A stretch of 64,000 nt of DNA from Agromyces bauzanensis (GCF_014645655.1 NZ_BMMD01000015.1:30731-94730), one strand, 5' to 3'; shown: positions 26,050 to 36,035, counted from the stretch's first letter. A program made the numbers and translations. Notes: a model not told the origin generated them from the letters alone.

Positions 26050-28578
26050 CTACAGGCGCACGACCTCGATGACGTGCACGATCGCGGTCCCGACCTCGGC
26101 GGACGCCTCGAGGTCGACCTCGCCGCGGATCCGCCAGTCGTGGTCGCCCGCTGGGTCGTCGAGGGTCTGCTCCACCCGCCAGGTGCCGGCCGCGGCATCC
26201 GTCTCATCGATCGTGACGAGCCGAGGCGAACGCGCCGGTCCGCCCGTGCCGATCGAGTCGTGCTCGGCGTAGTAGCGGTCGAGCGCATCGGGCCAGCCCG
26301 CATCGGGGTCGAGCTCGGCGAGCTCGTCGTCCCGCTCGAGCGCGGCGAGCTGCACGCGGCGGAACAGCTCGTTGCGCACGAGCACCGTGAACGCCCGGCG
26401 GTTCGTGACGACCGACGGCGGCGCGGGCGGAACGACGGGCGCCTCGTCCTCGGGCAGATGCGCCGTCGGATCGACGAGCTCGTTCCACTCGTCGACGAGG
26501 CTCGAGTCGACCTGGCGCACGAGCTCGCCGAGCCACTCGATGAGGTCGAGGAGCTCCTCGTCCTTCGCCTCGGTCGGCACCGTCTGGCGGATCGCCCGGA
26601 ACGCGTCCGACAGGTAGCGCAGCACGAGCCCCTCGCTGCGTGCGAGCTGGTAGAAGGCCACGTACTCGCCGAACGACATCGACCGCTCGAACATGTCGCG
26701 CACCACCGACTTCGGCGAGAGCTCGAAGTCGCGTACCCATGGCTGGCTCGAGGCGAAGGTCTCGAACGCCTGCGCGAGCAGCTCGGCGAGCGGCATCGGC
26801 CAGGTGACCTCCTCGAGCAGCTCCATGCGCTCCTCGTACTCGACGCCGTCCTGCTTCATCGCGGCGACGGCCTCGCCTCGCGCCTTGTACTGCTGCTGCG
26901 AGAGGATCGGACGCGGGTCGTCGAGCGTCGACTCGATGATCGACACGACGTCGAGCGAGTAGTGGCCGGTGCCCTGCTCGCTCGTCTCGGGGTCGAGCAG
27001 CTCGATCGCGGCGAGCGCGAACGGCGACAGCGGCTGGTTGAGCGCGAAGTTCGGCTGCAGGTCGACCGTGAGCCGAAGGTCGGCCAGTCGCCCGGGCGCC
27101 GACGCCGGCATCAACTCCACCACGCCCGCGTTGCGCAGGGTGCGCAGGACCTCGAGCGCGCGGCGGGCGAGCTCGTATCGACGCGACCTGGTCTCGTGGT
27201 TGTCGAACACGAGCGAGCGGATGCCGCAGGCGACGTCTCCCCCGCGGCCCACGACGTTGATGAGCATCGCGGCCGTCAGCTTCAGCTGGGGCGTGAGGGG
27301 TTCGGGCTCGGCGGCGACGAGCCGCTCGTAGGACCCCTCGCCCCACGTCACCTGCCCGGCGGGCGCCTTCTTGCGCACGACCTTCTTGAGCTTCTTCGGA
27401 TCGTCACCCGCCTTGCGGACGGCGACCTCGTTCTCGATCTCGTGTTCTGGGGCGAGCACGACGACCGTGCCGGCGGTGTCGTAGCCGGCCCGGCCGGCGC
27501 GACCGGCGATCTGGTGGAACTCGCGCGCGGAGAGCTGGCGCATCCGCTGCCCGTCGAACTTCGCGAGTGCCGTGATCAGCACCGAGCGGATCGGCACGTT
27601 GATGCCGACCCCGAGCGTATCGGTGCCGCAGATCACGCGGAGCAGTCCGCGCTGGGCGAGCGTCTCGACGAGCCGCCGGTAGCGGGGCAGCATGCCGGCG
27701 TGGTGCACGCCGATGCCCGAGCGCACGAGCCGCGACAGGGTCTTGCCGAACGCCGTCGTGAAGCGGAACCCGCCGATCGCGTCGGCGATCTCGTCGCGCT
27801 GCTCGCGCGTCACGACGCGGATCGACGAGAGCGCCTGCGCCCGCTCCATCGCCGCGGCCTGCGAGAAGTGCACGATGTAGACGGGTGCCTGCCGGGTCTC
27901 GATGAGCTCCTCGACGGTCTCCTGCACGGGCGTCTTCGCGTACGAGAAGTGCAGCGGCACCGGGCGATCGACGCCCGTGACGCGCGCCGTCTCGCGGCCG
28001 GTACGTCGGGTGAGGTCGTCGGCGATCGCCGTGACGTCGCCGAGCGTCGCCGACATGAGGATGAACTGCGCACGGGGAAGCGTGATGAGCGGCACCTGCC
28101 ACGCCCAGCCGCGGTCGGGGTCGCCGTAGTAGTGGAACTCGTCCATCACCACCTGGTCGACCGCGGCATCCGCCCCGTGCCGGAGCGCGAGGTTGGCGAG
28201 GATCTCGGCGGTGCAACAGATGATCGGGGCATCCGGGTTCACCGAGCTGTCGCCCGTGACCATGCCGACGTTGCGGGCGCCGAAGATCTCGACCAGCTGG
28301 AAGAACTTCTCGCTCACGAGCGCCTTGATGGGGGCCGTGTAGTAGGTGCGGCCGCCCTGGGCGACGGATGCCGCGTGCGCCGCGACCGCGACGAGCGACT
28401 TGCCGGTGCCGGTGGGCGTGGAGAGGATGACGTTCGAGCCCGAGACGATCTCGATGACCGCCTCGTCCTGCGCAGGGTAGAGCGTGAAGCCGCGGTCGTC
28501 GGCCCATTCGACGAAGGCGCCGTACATCGCGTCGGCGTCGTACGGGCGCGGCGCGCGGTCGAGGAGCGGCTGGGTCAC
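26050..28578 (-). CDS. DEAD/DEAH-box RNA helicase with DUF3516
   Basis: 842 residues, GTG 28578. Helicase motifs in order: TPTGTGKSLVAVAAHA (Walker A), YYTAPIKALVSEKF, TAEILANLALRHG, DEFHYYGDPDRG (DEFH in the Walker B position), LMSATLGDVTAI, VHHAGMLPRYR, and QIAGRAGRAGYDTAG. This is the Ski2/Mtr4-like helicase type, and the C-terminal half from about residue 430 matches DUF3516 of actinobacteria. It probably unwinds structured RNA during turnover. The end of the protein is a beta-rich domain (DWRIRGEVDLEASAEVG). CAGACT lies seven bases upstream of the start, so translation may be leaderless. Confidence 0.9.
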   Translation of the reverse strand: MTQPLLDRAPRPYDADAMYGAFVEWADDRGFTLYPAQDEAVIEIVSGSNVILSTPTGTGKSLVAVAAHAASVAQGGRTYYTAPIKALVSEKFFQLVEIFGARNVGMVTGDSSVNPDAPIICCTAEILANLALRHGADAAVDQVVMDEFHYYGDPDRGWAWQVPLITLPRAQFILMSATLGDVTAIADDLTRRTGRETARVTGVDRPVPLHFSYAKTPVQETVEELIETRQAPVYIVHFSQAAAMERAQALSSIRVVTREQRDEIADAIGGFRFTTAFGKTLSRLVRSGIGVHHAGMLPRYRRLVETLAQRGLLRVICGTDTLGVGINVPIRSVLITALAKFDGQRMRQLSAREFHQIAGRAGRAGYDTAGTVVVLAPEHEIENEVAVRKAGDDPKKLKKVVRKKAPAGQVTWGEGSYERLVAAEPEPLTPQLKLTAAMLINVVGRGGDVACGIRSLVFDNHETRSRRYELARRALEVLRTLRNAGVVELMPASAPGRLADLRLTVDLQPNFALNQPLSPFALAAIELLDPETSEQGTGHYSLDVVSIIESTLDDPRPILSQQQYKARGEAVAAMKQDGVEYEERMELLEEVTWPMPLAELLAQAFETFASSQPWVRDFELSPKSVVRDMFERSMSFGEYVAFYQLARSEGLVLRYLSDAFRAIRQTVPTEAKDEELLDLIEWLGELVRQVDSSLVDEWNELVDPTAHLPEDEAPVVPPAPPSVVTNRRAFTVLVRNELFRRVQLAALERDDELAELDPDAGWPDALDRYYAEHDSIGTGGPARSPRLVTIDETDAAAGTWRVEQTLDDPAGDHDWRIRGEVDLEASAEVGTAIVHVIEVVRL

Positions 28579-28623
28579 CCGTCCGAGTCTGTCACGCGCC
28601 GGGCCCGCGCAGCGCCGTCGAGG

Positions 28624-28950
28624 TCAGGCGCGCGGCGCGAAGTCGGCGGCCACGCGGCCGAGCCTGTCGCACTCGTCGGCGTCGAGGTCGCGGTCGGATG
28701 TCGCCGGCGCCGTGATGACGACGTCGGGACCGCCGGCGGGCGACCACGTGATGGTGCCATGTTCGAAGCATCCGCCGAACTCGAGCGTGTCGTGGTCGAA
28801 TCCCACGTCGGCGACAGGCAGGCCCAGTGCCGAACGCTCCCAGCCGAGGAGCGACCAGACGTCGCGGACCATGCCGTGCACGACCGCGGCGCCGTGCCGC
28901 GCGGTCCAGTGGATGGAGGCATGCGAGGGTCCCGTCATCCGCTGGTCCAT
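28624..28950 (-). CDS. Small LGFP-repeat-like protein
   Basis: 108 residues, ATG 28950 (another ATG four codons in). The core MVRDVWSLLGWERSALGLPV with GGCFEHGTITWSPAGG fits one to one and a half LGFP repeats, the module found in actinobacterial wall-associated and mycolyl-transferase-like proteins. There is no signal peptide or membrane segment, so it should stay in the cytoplasm, which is unusual for LGFP modules. The C-terminal part (ATSDRDLDADECDRLGRVAA) is acidic and helical. Function unknown. Confidence 0.6.
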   Translation of the reverse strand: MDQRMTGPSHASIHWTARHGAAVVHGMVRDVWSLLGWERSALGLPVADVGFDHDTLEFGGCFEHGTITWSPAGGPDVVITAPATSDRDLDADECDRLGRVAADFAPRA

Positions 28951-29491
28951 GGTGGTGCTCCGATCATCGGCCCGGACGTGCCGGGAGGGACCCGGTGATC
29001 CGGGTGCGACAGGGGAAGCCGGCCGGCACCTCGCATTCAGGAGGAGGCGCCAGGCCGGCTTTCCGATCGCCGGCCGCGGCGACTGTTCCCCCTGCGGTCC
29101 ACGGCCCGACGATCGACTCCTACGCTACGAGGCGGCTTCCGAACCAGGATCAGGGGTACCCCTGAACTCCGGATGCCGCGTCAGCGCACGCCGTCGAGCG
29201 CCGGTCGAGCTGGCCGAGGACCGGCCACGTTGACGAGCGAGACGATGGTCAGCAGCAGTTCGCCGGCGGTCCCGGATCGACGCCCGACACCAGGGCCTGG
29301 AAACGCGTGACCTTCCCCTGCTGGTACTCGACGCACGCGGCGTTCGCGGCGACAGGCGCCCCCGCCGCCGCTCCGGCCCCCGCTCCGGCCACCGTCCCCG
29401 CGCCGCGACTCCCGCGTTCGGGGGTGGGTGCTTGATCGCGCCGATCGCGGGCCGCTAGCGTTCGCTCAGGACGCTGACCCAGGAGGCTGTG
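28951..29491. other. Gene-poor 540-bp stretch with a perfect palindrome
   Basis: No convincing gene. Contents: AAGCCGGCC...GGCCGGCTT (about 29018-29060), a long-loop hairpin; a perfect 16-bp palindrome TCAGGGGTACCCCTGA at 29150-29165; and a short minus-strand frame ending at 29249 (AACVEYQQGKVTRFQALVSG ... PPANCC) whose start and family I cannot place. The palindrome looks like a dimeric regulator site. Confidence 0.5.
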
Positions 29492-31615
29492 ATGCTGATC
29501 TCGACCGAAACAGACGAGCAACACGAACAGGCTCCGAAGCCCGGTGAGTTCGACGCCGCCCTCGTGGTCGTGCATGGCATGGGCAACGCGTTCACGAGCC
29601 AGGTGCTCCTGGAGTGGGCGGAACCCCTCCTCGGGCGGCTCGACTGGCTCGCACGGGATCCGCTCATCGGCGGCGGGGATGACCGGCACGGGGTGAAGGT
29701 GCATGAATCGACCCTCGTCGGCGACACGCCGCTGATCACCGCGACGGTCACCTTCCCTCGCCGGACCGGGGACCAGGGGAGCGCGAGGCTCGTGCGACCG
29801 GCCCCGGGCGCCGAGCCGGCACGCCGCCGCATCGCGCTGCTCGAGGCGAGGTGGTCGGAGTCGTTCGTCCCGATGACGCGCGGACAGGTCTTCAAGTGGG
29901 CGATGCCGTTCCTCTGGCGTGCGATCACCAGGATGCTGCGACTCTTCCTCGGCACCATGGTGCTCGTGCCCTGGTACACGATGCGCCAGCATCTCAAGGC
30001 GCCCGTCTCGACGCTCCTGCTCCCGCCCTGGCTGAACTTCATCGTCGATTGGGTTCGGATCATCGTGGGAAGCGCGTTCTACGTCGTGGTCACGCTGTTC
30101 GTCGTCGCACTCGGGTCCGTGGCCACCATGCTCCTCCCCCTCCTGAGCCCACTGCTCCTCATCCCCTGGTTCAAGAATGTGGCGCAGGGTGTCATCGACG
30201 GTGTCGTGGAGTCGATCGGCGACGTGGCCACCTGGAAGGAACGGCCGGTGCGGGCCGCCGCGATGCGACTGGTCGTGCGCGATGCGATCACCCGCGCGCG
30301 CGAGCTCGTCGGCGACACGGGCGAGGTGCAGGTGCTCGCGCACTCGCAGGGCGCGGCCGTCGCGACCTACACGATCCTCGAGGAACTCATGCCCGCCGAT
30401 CTCCGCCTCCGACGGCTGACGACCGTCGGCGCCGCGGTCGTACTGCTCGGACGGGAGAACTGGCCGGGCCGGAGCACTCCGTACCACCCCGTGGACACGT
30501 GGATGCGGATGAATTCGGGCGCCCCCGAGGCGGACCGCCTGGCATGGGAGAACTACTGGGCGACCTGGGATCCCTTCTCCGCCGGACCGATCGCCGATCG
30601 CGCGAAGGACGCCCACGCGCGGTGGCGCACCGCGTACTTCCCCGAGGGCGCGACTCCCCCGGACGGCCCTGAAGAGCACGCCGTGCACAACACGAGCCAG
30701 CCGTTCCTCGACCACTCGCTGTACTACGACAATGTGCCCCAGGTCATCGAGCCGACGGCGCTGCATCTGCTCGGCGACGACTACCCGCGACCCCCCGCCG
30801 CCGTCGCCAACCTCGAGGACCGACTCTCGGTGATCGGCAAGAAGTCCTCGGCCCTCAACGTGCTCGCCGCGCTCGTGATCGCGGCGATCGTGCCGGGACT
30901 TCCGGCGGTATCGGCGTTTCTGGCCGACCTCGCGAGGTCGATCACCTCGTTCATCGGCGCAGGTCTCGCCTGGGTGGGCGCGTTCTTCACCGGCTCCGCG
31001 CCGGAGCCCGACACCGAGCAGGGGGCCTGGTTCCTCGCCGGCGACGGCGAGAGCCTGTCGACCGGAGGGTGGGTGCTCGCCTCGATCCTCCTGTTCGCGC
31101 TGCTCGTCTGGGTCGGTCAGCGCATCCAGCGCTGGATCTACCGCTCCCGGGTCTGGGAGCGGTGCCCCTACGACGCCAAGATCTGGCTGACGCTCTCGAC
31201 CATCCCGCGGGCCGCCTACGTCCTCGGTGCCGCCACGGCGGTCTGGTTCGCCATCTTCGTGTGGTGGACCGAGGATGTCCCGACGCTGCTCATCGCGGGG
31301 GTCGTCCTCCTCATCGTCAGTGCGTTCGTCGTCGTCGAGCCCCGGTTCGCACCGGCGCCCGTGGTGGTGCCCGGCCCCGCCTTCGGGCCGAGTGGCACGA
31401 CCGCCCGGGCTCCTCGGCATGCGTCGCTGACTCGACCCACGATCGGGAACCTTATCAAGGATCGGGACTACCAGGATGAGCGGGACGCGCGAGCCAGGCT
31501 CACGCGCCACCCGACGACCTCGTGGTCGAGGTACTGGGCTCGCGTCTTCTATCGATGGAGCGATCCCGGAGCTCCCGCGGTGTCGCCGGAGACGACGACG
31601 TCCACCGCGCCCTGA
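29492..31615 (+). CDS. Large membrane protein with alpha/beta-hydrolase motifs
   Basis: 707 residues. ATG 29492 is five bases after AGGAGG. ALVVVHGMGNAF (residues 23-34) is an oxyanion loop and VLAHSQGAAVATYTILEE (about 281-298) is a nucleophile elbow with Ser in HSQG, both typical of alpha/beta-hydrolases. Between them lie membrane segments (about 188-226, containing VVVTLFVVALGSVATMLL), and four more hydrophobic stretches occupy residues 455-480, 525-545, 574-592 and 597-615. The hydrolase fold is thus split by membrane helices. No close family is known to me. It could be a membrane lipase, esterase or thioesterase. The C-terminus is basic (LIKDRDYQDERDARARL). Confidence 0.75.
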   Translation: MLISTETDEQHEQAPKPGEFDAALVVVHGMGNAFTSQVLLEWAEPLLGRLDWLARDPLIGGGDDRHGVKVHESTLVGDTPLITATVTFPRRTGDQGSARLVRPAPGAEPARRRIALLEARWSESFVPMTRGQVFKWAMPFLWRAITRMLRLFLGTMVLVPWYTMRQHLKAPVSTLLLPPWLNFIVDWVRIIVGSAFYVVVTLFVVALGSVATMLLPLLSPLLLIPWFKNVAQGVIDGVVESIGDVATWKERPVRAAAMRLVVRDAITRARELVGDTGEVQVLAHSQGAAVATYTILEELMPADLRLRRLTTVGAAVVLLGRENWPGRSTPYHPVDTWMRMNSGAPEADRLAWENYWATWDPFSAGPIADRAKDAHARWRTAYFPEGATPPDGPEEHAVHNTSQPFLDHSLYYDNVPQVIEPTALHLLGDDYPRPPAAVANLEDRLSVIGKKSSALNVLAALVIAAIVPGLPAVSAFLADLARSITSFIGAGLAWVGAFFTGSAPEPDTEQGAWFLAGDGESLSTGGWVLASILLFALLVWVGQRIQRWIYRSRVWERCPYDAKIWLTLSTIPRAAYVLGAATAVWFAIFVWWTEDVPTLLIAGVVLLIVSAFVVVEPRFAPAPVVVPGPAFGPSGTTARAPRHASLTRPTIGNLIKDRDYQDERDARARLTRHPTTSWSRYWARVFYRWSDPGAPAVSPETTTSTAP

Positions 31616-31640
31616 GCGCGGCCGCCGCCGCGACTCGACG

Positions 31641-31740
31641 GGCTCGTGGCCGTTCGCGGCGGCTCGTGGCGGCTCGTGGCGGCTCGTGGCGGCTCGTGGC
31701 GGCTCGTGGCCGTTCGTGGCGGCTCGTGGCGGCTCGTGTC
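31641..31740. repeat. 10-bp tandem repeat, ten units
   Basis: Ten consecutive 10-base units: GGCTCGTGGC six times exactly at 31641, 31661-31701 in a row, and 31721, with variants CGTTCGCGGC (31651), CGTTCGTGGC (31711) and GGCTCGTGTC (31731) making up the rest. The spacing is constant at one helical turn. It lies between convergent stops at 31615 and 31749. Confidence 0.95.
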
Positions 31741-31748
31741 GGCGACGC

Positions 31749-32468
31749 TCATCCTCGGCGATCCGGCCGCACCGTCGGGCGCAGCACGCCGGCGGGGTCG
31801 CCGGCCGTGGCGAGCTCGACGATCGCCTCGACCAGGCGGAACGGCGCGAGCGACACGAGGTGCAACACGATGAGCGGGGCGAGCAGGCCGGTCACGTAGT
31901 TCAGCAGGAGCATGAGTGGCGCGAGCCGCCACCACGGCGCCGCGGCGAGCGCGGGCACGGCGAGGAGCGCGAGCCACGCGGGGTTCCAGAACGCGGCGAC
32001 GGATGCCCCGACCACCACGATCGCGCCGAGCACCGCCTGCACCAGGAACAGCGCGCCTGCGACGCCGCCGAGCGCACGCTCCCGGTCGGCGGACACCCAC
32101 GCCCACATGAGCCAGGCCCGCAGGAGCGGCACCCCCTGCTCGCGGAGCGCGATGCGGAACACCCGGTCGTCCTCGCGCCGGAGCGCGAGCGCGGCGCGTC
32201 GGTCGCCGAGTGCGTCGGCGACATCGGAGCGGTCGTCGTGCAGCAGCGCGGGCGCCGACTGGCGGCCGTAGCTCGCGATGAAGCTCCACAGCCACGACGG
32301 CACCGACGCGAGGTCGCTCGTTCGGCCGGCGCGCACCTCGTAGCGTCGCCCCGACACCGGGTCCTCGTAGTCGAAGCCCTCGCGCACCTGGAAGCGATGT
32401 CCGTCGGCGGGTCGCTGCGCGAGCAGCAGCTCCTCGAGGTCTCGTCCGTCGTCGGTGCGGAACGGCAT
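31749..32468 (-). CDS. DUF1353 domain protein with membrane segments
   Basis: 239 residues, ATG 32468 behind AAGGAGA. The first half is DUF1353: FQVREGFDYEDPVSGRRYEV, TSDLASVPSWLWSFIASYGR, APALLHDDRSDV; in phages this family is found near lysis and tail genes, while chromosomal copies are uncharacterised. The second half contains three to four hydrophobic segments (VAGALFLVQAVLGAIVVVGA, NPAWLALLAVPALAAAP, LMLLLNYVTGLLAPLIVLH). The fusion to a membrane part suggests an envelope role. It lies 38 bases downstream of the AEC transporter on the same strand. Confidence 0.8.
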   Translation of the reverse strand: MPFRTDDGRDLEELLLAQRPADGHRFQVREGFDYEDPVSGRRYEVRAGRTSDLASVPSWLWSFIASYGRQSAPALLHDDRSDVADALGDRRAALALRREDDRVFRIALREQGVPLLRAWLMWAWVSADRERALGGVAGALFLVQAVLGAIVVVGASVAAFWNPAWLALLAVPALAAAPWWRLAPLMLLLNYVTGLLAPLIVLHLVSLAPFRLVEAIVELATAGDPAGVLRPTVRPDRRG

Positions 32469-32506
32469 GCGGTCTCCTTCGCTCGCGACCATCATGCCGC
32501 GCCCGG

Positions 32507-33427
32507 TCACCCGAGCAGCAGCGCCACTGCGAGGAGCACGGGCACCGATCCCATCGTCGTGAGGAACACCGCGTCGCGCGCCACGAGCTCGGCCGTCTCG
32601 TAGCGCTGGGCGACGTTGAACACATTCTGCGCGGCCGGCAGCGCGGCGAGCACCGTGACGGCGTACAGCTCGACGCCGTCGAGGCCGAAGACGAAGCGGC
32701 CGAGCGCCCACGCCGTGAGCGGCATCGCGACGAGCTGCAGTGCGGTGGCGAGCAGCACGTCGCGGCGGCCGCTGCCGGCTTCGAGGAGGCGCTGGCCGTG
32801 CAGCGACATGCCGTACGCGATGAGCATCACCGGCACGGCGGCACGACCGATCGACTCGACCGGCTCGAGCACGATGGCCGGCAGCTCGAGCCCCGACACG
32901 GCGACGACGACGCCCGCCAGCGAACCGATGATGATCGGGTTCGTGAAGGTAGAGCGGAGGATGGCCCGCACCGAGGTGCGTCCCTCCACCCGGGCGCCGA
33001 GCACGGCGAGCGCGATCGGCGCGAAGACGAGCAGCTGCAGCAGCACCACGGGCGCGGCGTAGGCGGCGTCGCCGAGCATGTACGCCGCGATGGGGATGCC
33101 GATGTTGTTGCCGTTGACGTAGCCCGACGCGAGCGAGCCGATGACGGTGTGCGCGACCGTGCGCCGCCACACGAGGAGGGACACGAGCGCGAAGACGAGC
33201 ATCATCGCCGCGGCGGCGATCGCCGAGACGGGGAGCAGCGCGGAGAACAGCGCCGCGACATCGGCGGTCGCGAGCACCGAGAACAGCAGGAACGGGCCCA
33301 GCACGTTGAACGCCAGCAGCGCGAGCACCTGGCGGGCGCCCGGGCCGAGGACGCCGGAGCGCCCGGTCACGTACCCCACGGCAACCGCGAGCGCGATGAC
33401 GGCGAATCCCGTGAAGACCTGAATCAT
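32507..33427 (-). CDS. AEC family transporter (auxin efflux carrier type)
   Basis: 306 residues with about ten helices in two repeats. GYVTGRSGVLGPGARQVLAL opens the first repeat; SGYVNGNNIGIPIAAYMLG is the conserved AEC Asn/Gly crossover motif; SLAGVVVAVSGLELPAIVLE and VPVMLIAYGMSLHGQRLLEA lie in the second repeat. Bacterial members export malate, malonate or other organic acids by secondary transport. There is no clear ribosome site. Co-transcription with the DUF1353 gene is likely. Confidence 0.88.
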   Translation of the reverse strand: MIQVFTGFAVIALAVAVGYVTGRSGVLGPGARQVLALLAFNVLGPFLLFSVLATADVAALFSALLPVSAIAAAAMMLVFALVSLLVWRRTVAHTVIGSLASGYVNGNNIGIPIAAYMLGDAAYAAPVVLLQLLVFAPIALAVLGARVEGRTSVRAILRSTFTNPIIIGSLAGVVVAVSGLELPAIVLEPVESIGRAAVPVMLIAYGMSLHGQRLLEAGSGRRDVLLATALQLVAMPLTAWALGRFVFGLDGVELYAVTVLAALPAAQNVFNVAQRYETAELVARDAVFLTTMGSVPVLLAVALLLG

Positions 33428-33578
33428 GCGCGCGAACCCGCCACGGATCGGAGGAGCGCGTCGGTCATCGCCTCGACCCTACCCCGGGGTGCCGGCGGCG
33501 GCGCTGGCTCGGTGCTGGCCGCGGGGCCGCCCGGCGACCTAGGCTCGGAGGCAGCTGAGTCGGACGGGCAGGGAGAAG

Positions 33579-36017
33579 ATGGCGGGAGCAGTCGGGCAGG
33601 GCGGGGACTCCGGAATCGATGCGGCGGCGGCATCCGTCGCCCTCGAGGTCGTCGACGCGTGGTGGCGGGCCGCGAACTACCTGAGCGTCGGACAGATCTA
33701 CCTCATGGACGACCCGCTGCTCGACGAGCCGCTCACGCCCGAGCACATCAAGCCGAGGCTGCTCGGGCACTGGGGCACGTCCCCCGGGCTCAGCCTCGTG
33801 TACGCGCACCTCAACCGCGCGATCGTCGAGCGTGGCACCCCGACCCTGTACGTGTGCGGACCCGGACACGGCGGTCCCGCCATGGTCGCGAACACGTGGC
33901 TCGACGGCACCTACTCCGAGCTGTTCCCGACCGTCACGGCCGACCGCGAGGGCATGCGGCGCCTGTTCCGCCAGTTCTCGTTCCCCGGCGGCATCCCATC
34001 GCACGCGGCACCCGAGACGCCCGGTTCCATCAACGAGGGCGGCGAGCTCGGCTACTCGCTCATGCACGCCTACGGCGCGGCGCTCGACAACCCGGGGCTC
34101 GTGGTCGCCTGCGTCATCGGCGACGGCGAGGCCGAGACCGGGCCGCTGGCCGCGAGCTGGCGGGCGCATGCCTTCCTGAACCCCGTGACCGACGGCGCGG
34201 TGCTGCCGATCCTCCACCTGAACGGCTACAAGATCGCCAATCCGACACTGCTCGCACGCATCCCCGAGTCGGAGCTCGTCGAGTTCCTCCGCGGCAACGG
34301 CTATGAGCCCCTCCTCGTCACGGGCGGCTTCGACGACGAGGACCACCTGGCCGTGCACGCGCGCATGGCCGACGCGATCGACGTCGCCTACGAGCGACTC
34401 GCCGACATCCGAGCGGATGCTGCAGCCGGCGCCTTCCACCGGCGACCGCCGCGCTGGCCCGCCATCGTGCTGCGCACGCCCAAGGGTTGGACCGGGCCCG
34501 GCGTCGTCGACGGCGTGCAGGTCGAGGGCACCTTCCACGCGCACCAGGTGCCCCTCGCCGGGGTTCGTGAGAACACCGAGCACCTCGCGATGCTCGAGGC
34601 GTGGCTGCGCTCGTACCGGCCCGAGGAGCTCTTCGATGCCGACGGCCGTCCGGTTCCCGAGCTCGACGCGCTGCGCCCGCGCGGCGACCTGAGGATGAGC
34701 GCGACGCCGGTCGCGAACGGCGGCATCGTGCGGCCGCTCGTGCTGCCCGACAGCGCGCCGTTCGCCGTCGAGGTCGACCCCGGCGCGCGCGGCGCGTCGG
34801 GCGAGGCGACGAGCGTGTTCGCACGCTGGCTCGCCGAGCTCATGCGCGACAATCCCGACGACATGCGGCTGTTCGGTCCCGACGAGGTGCTCTCCAACCG
34901 GCTGGGCGCGGTGTTCGACGTCACCGACCGGGCGTGGGCAGCCGAGGTGCGTCCGCTCGACGAGCATCTCGCGCGGTCGGGGAGCGTGATCGAGGCGCTC
35001 AGCGAGCACCTCATGCAGGGACTGCTCGAGGGGTACCTGCTCACCGGACGGCATGGCCTCATCACGAGCTACGAGGCGTTCGTCCACATCGTCGACTCGA
35101 TGTTCAACCAGCACGCGAAGTGGCTCGAGTCGGCGAACGACGTGGCGTGGCGAGGGGATGTCGCGTCGCTCAACTACCTGCTCTCGTCGCACGTGTGGCG
35201 GCAGGACCACAACGGCTTCTCGCACCAGGACCCCGGGTTCCTCAACGTGGTCGTGAACAAGCAGGCCGCGGTCGTGCGGGTCTACCTGCCGCCCGACGCG
35301 AACACGCTGCTCGCGGTCGCCCGGCACGTGTTCGACACGCAGAACCGTGTCAACGTCGTCGTCGCGGGCAAGCAGCCGCACCCGCAGTGGCTCACTGCCG
35401 AGGAGGCCGAGGCGCACGTCACGGCCGGGCTCGGCGTGTGGGCGTGGGCGGGCTCGGAGCCCGGTTTCGACGCGGTCGACCCCGCGGCATCCGTGCCCGA
35501 CGTGGTGCTCGCGTGCGCGGGCGACGTGCCGACCCTCGAGACGATCGCGGCCGCCCAGCTGCTGCGCGACCGCCTGCCCGGGCTCGCCGTGCGCGTGGTG
35601 AACGTCGTCGACCTCATGCGCCTGCAGGACCCGTCGCACCATCCGCACGGTCTGCCCGACCGGGAGTTCGACGCGATCTTCACGCGGGCCTCACCCGTGA
35701 TCTTCGCGTTCCACGGGTACCCGTCGCTCATCCACCAGCTCGCCTACCGCCGCACCAACCACAAGAACCTGCACGTGCGCGGCTTCATCGAGCGGGGCAC
35801 CACGACGACGCCGTTCGACATGGTGCACCTGAACGACCTCGACCGGTACCGGCTCGCGCTCGACGCGGTGCGCCGGGTGCCCGGCCTCGCGGGCGAGCCC
35901 GGGATCGCCGAGATCGCGGACGAGTGGCACGCCGCGCGGGCGGTCGCGCGCGACCACGCATACGAGCATGGCGAGGATCCCGAGTGGATCACGGGGTGGG
36001 AGTTCTCCGCAGGTTGA
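33579..36017 (+). CDS. xfp: Phosphoketolase
   Basis: 812 residues, ATG 33579 behind AGGGAG; TAGGCT at about 33540 is a likely -10 element. The family signature is complete: [60 protein letters not shown], and the ThDP site [20 protein letters not shown]. The central and C-terminal domains contain [20 protein letters not shown] and [20 protein letters not shown]. It cleaves xylulose 5-phosphate and/or fructose 6-phosphate with phosphate to acetyl phosphate. No acetate kinase or phosphotransacetylase gene is adjacent. Length is normal. Confidence 0.95.
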   Translation: MAGAVGQGGDSGIDAAAASVALEVVDAWWRAANYLSVGQIYLMDDPLLDEPLTPEHIKPRLLGHWGTSPGLSLVYAHLNRAIVERGTPTLYVCGPGHGGPAMVANTWLDGTYSELFPTVTADREGMRRLFRQFSFPGGIPSHAAPETPGSINEGGELGYSLMHAYGAALDNPGLVVACVIGDGEAETGPLAASWRAHAFLNPVTDGAVLPILHLNGYKIANPTLLARIPESELVEFLRGNGYEPLLVTGGFDDEDHLAVHARMADAIDVAYERLADIRADAAAGAFHRRPPRWPAIVLRTPKGWTGPGVVDGVQVEGTFHAHQVPLAGVRENTEHLAMLEAWLRSYRPEELFDADGRPVPELDALRPRGDLRMSATPVANGGIVRPLVLPDSAPFAVEVDPGARGASGEATSVFARWLAELMRDNPDDMRLFGPDEVLSNRLGAVFDVTDRAWAAEVRPLDEHLARSGSVIEALSEHLMQGLLEGYLLTGRHGLITSYEAFVHIVDSMFNQHAKWLESANDVAWRGDVASLNYLLSSHVWRQDHNGFSHQDPGFLNVVVNKQAAVVRVYLPPDANTLLAVARHVFDTQNRVNVVVAGKQPHPQWLTAEEAEAHVTAGLGVWAWAGSEPGFDAVDPAASVPDVVLACAGDVPTLETIAAAQLLRDRLPGLAVRVVNVVDLMRLQDPSHHPHGLPDREFDAIFTRASPVIFAFHGYPSLIHQLAYRRTNHKNLHVRGFIERGTTTTPFDMVHLNDLDRYRLALDAVRRVPGLAGEPGIAEIADEWHAARAVARDHAYEHGEDPEWITGWEFSAG

Positions 36018-36035
36018 GTAGGAGTACCGCCGCCG

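Noticed and set aside
25183..28998. A 1271-codon open frame on the plus strand opposite the DUF3516 helicase
   Set aside because: Its composition (Arg, Asp and Gly runs) is that of a GC-rich antisense frame. The minus-strand gene has clear helicase motifs and explains the absence of stops.
29018..29063. Possible riboswitch from AAGCCGGCC ... GGCCGGCTTTCC
   Set aside because: It lacks the conserved cores of cobalamin, TPP or ydaO-type switches, and no gene follows in a fitting distance.
29249..29460. Minus-strand frame ending PPANCC with an Ala/Gly-rich part
   Set aside because: No start, no signal peptide and no family could be found, so it is only mentioned within the gap entry.
31641..31740. 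Possible CRISPR-like array
   Set aside because: The units are 10 bases and directly adjacent, without spacers, so this is a minisatellite. The same holds for 11486, 45559, 50563 and 59811.
36012..36025. GGTTGAGTAGGAG as a full copy of the TCTCGAAACC repeat
   Set aside because: Only one half is present, and it includes the xfp stop codon. I kept it as a note in the repeat entry.
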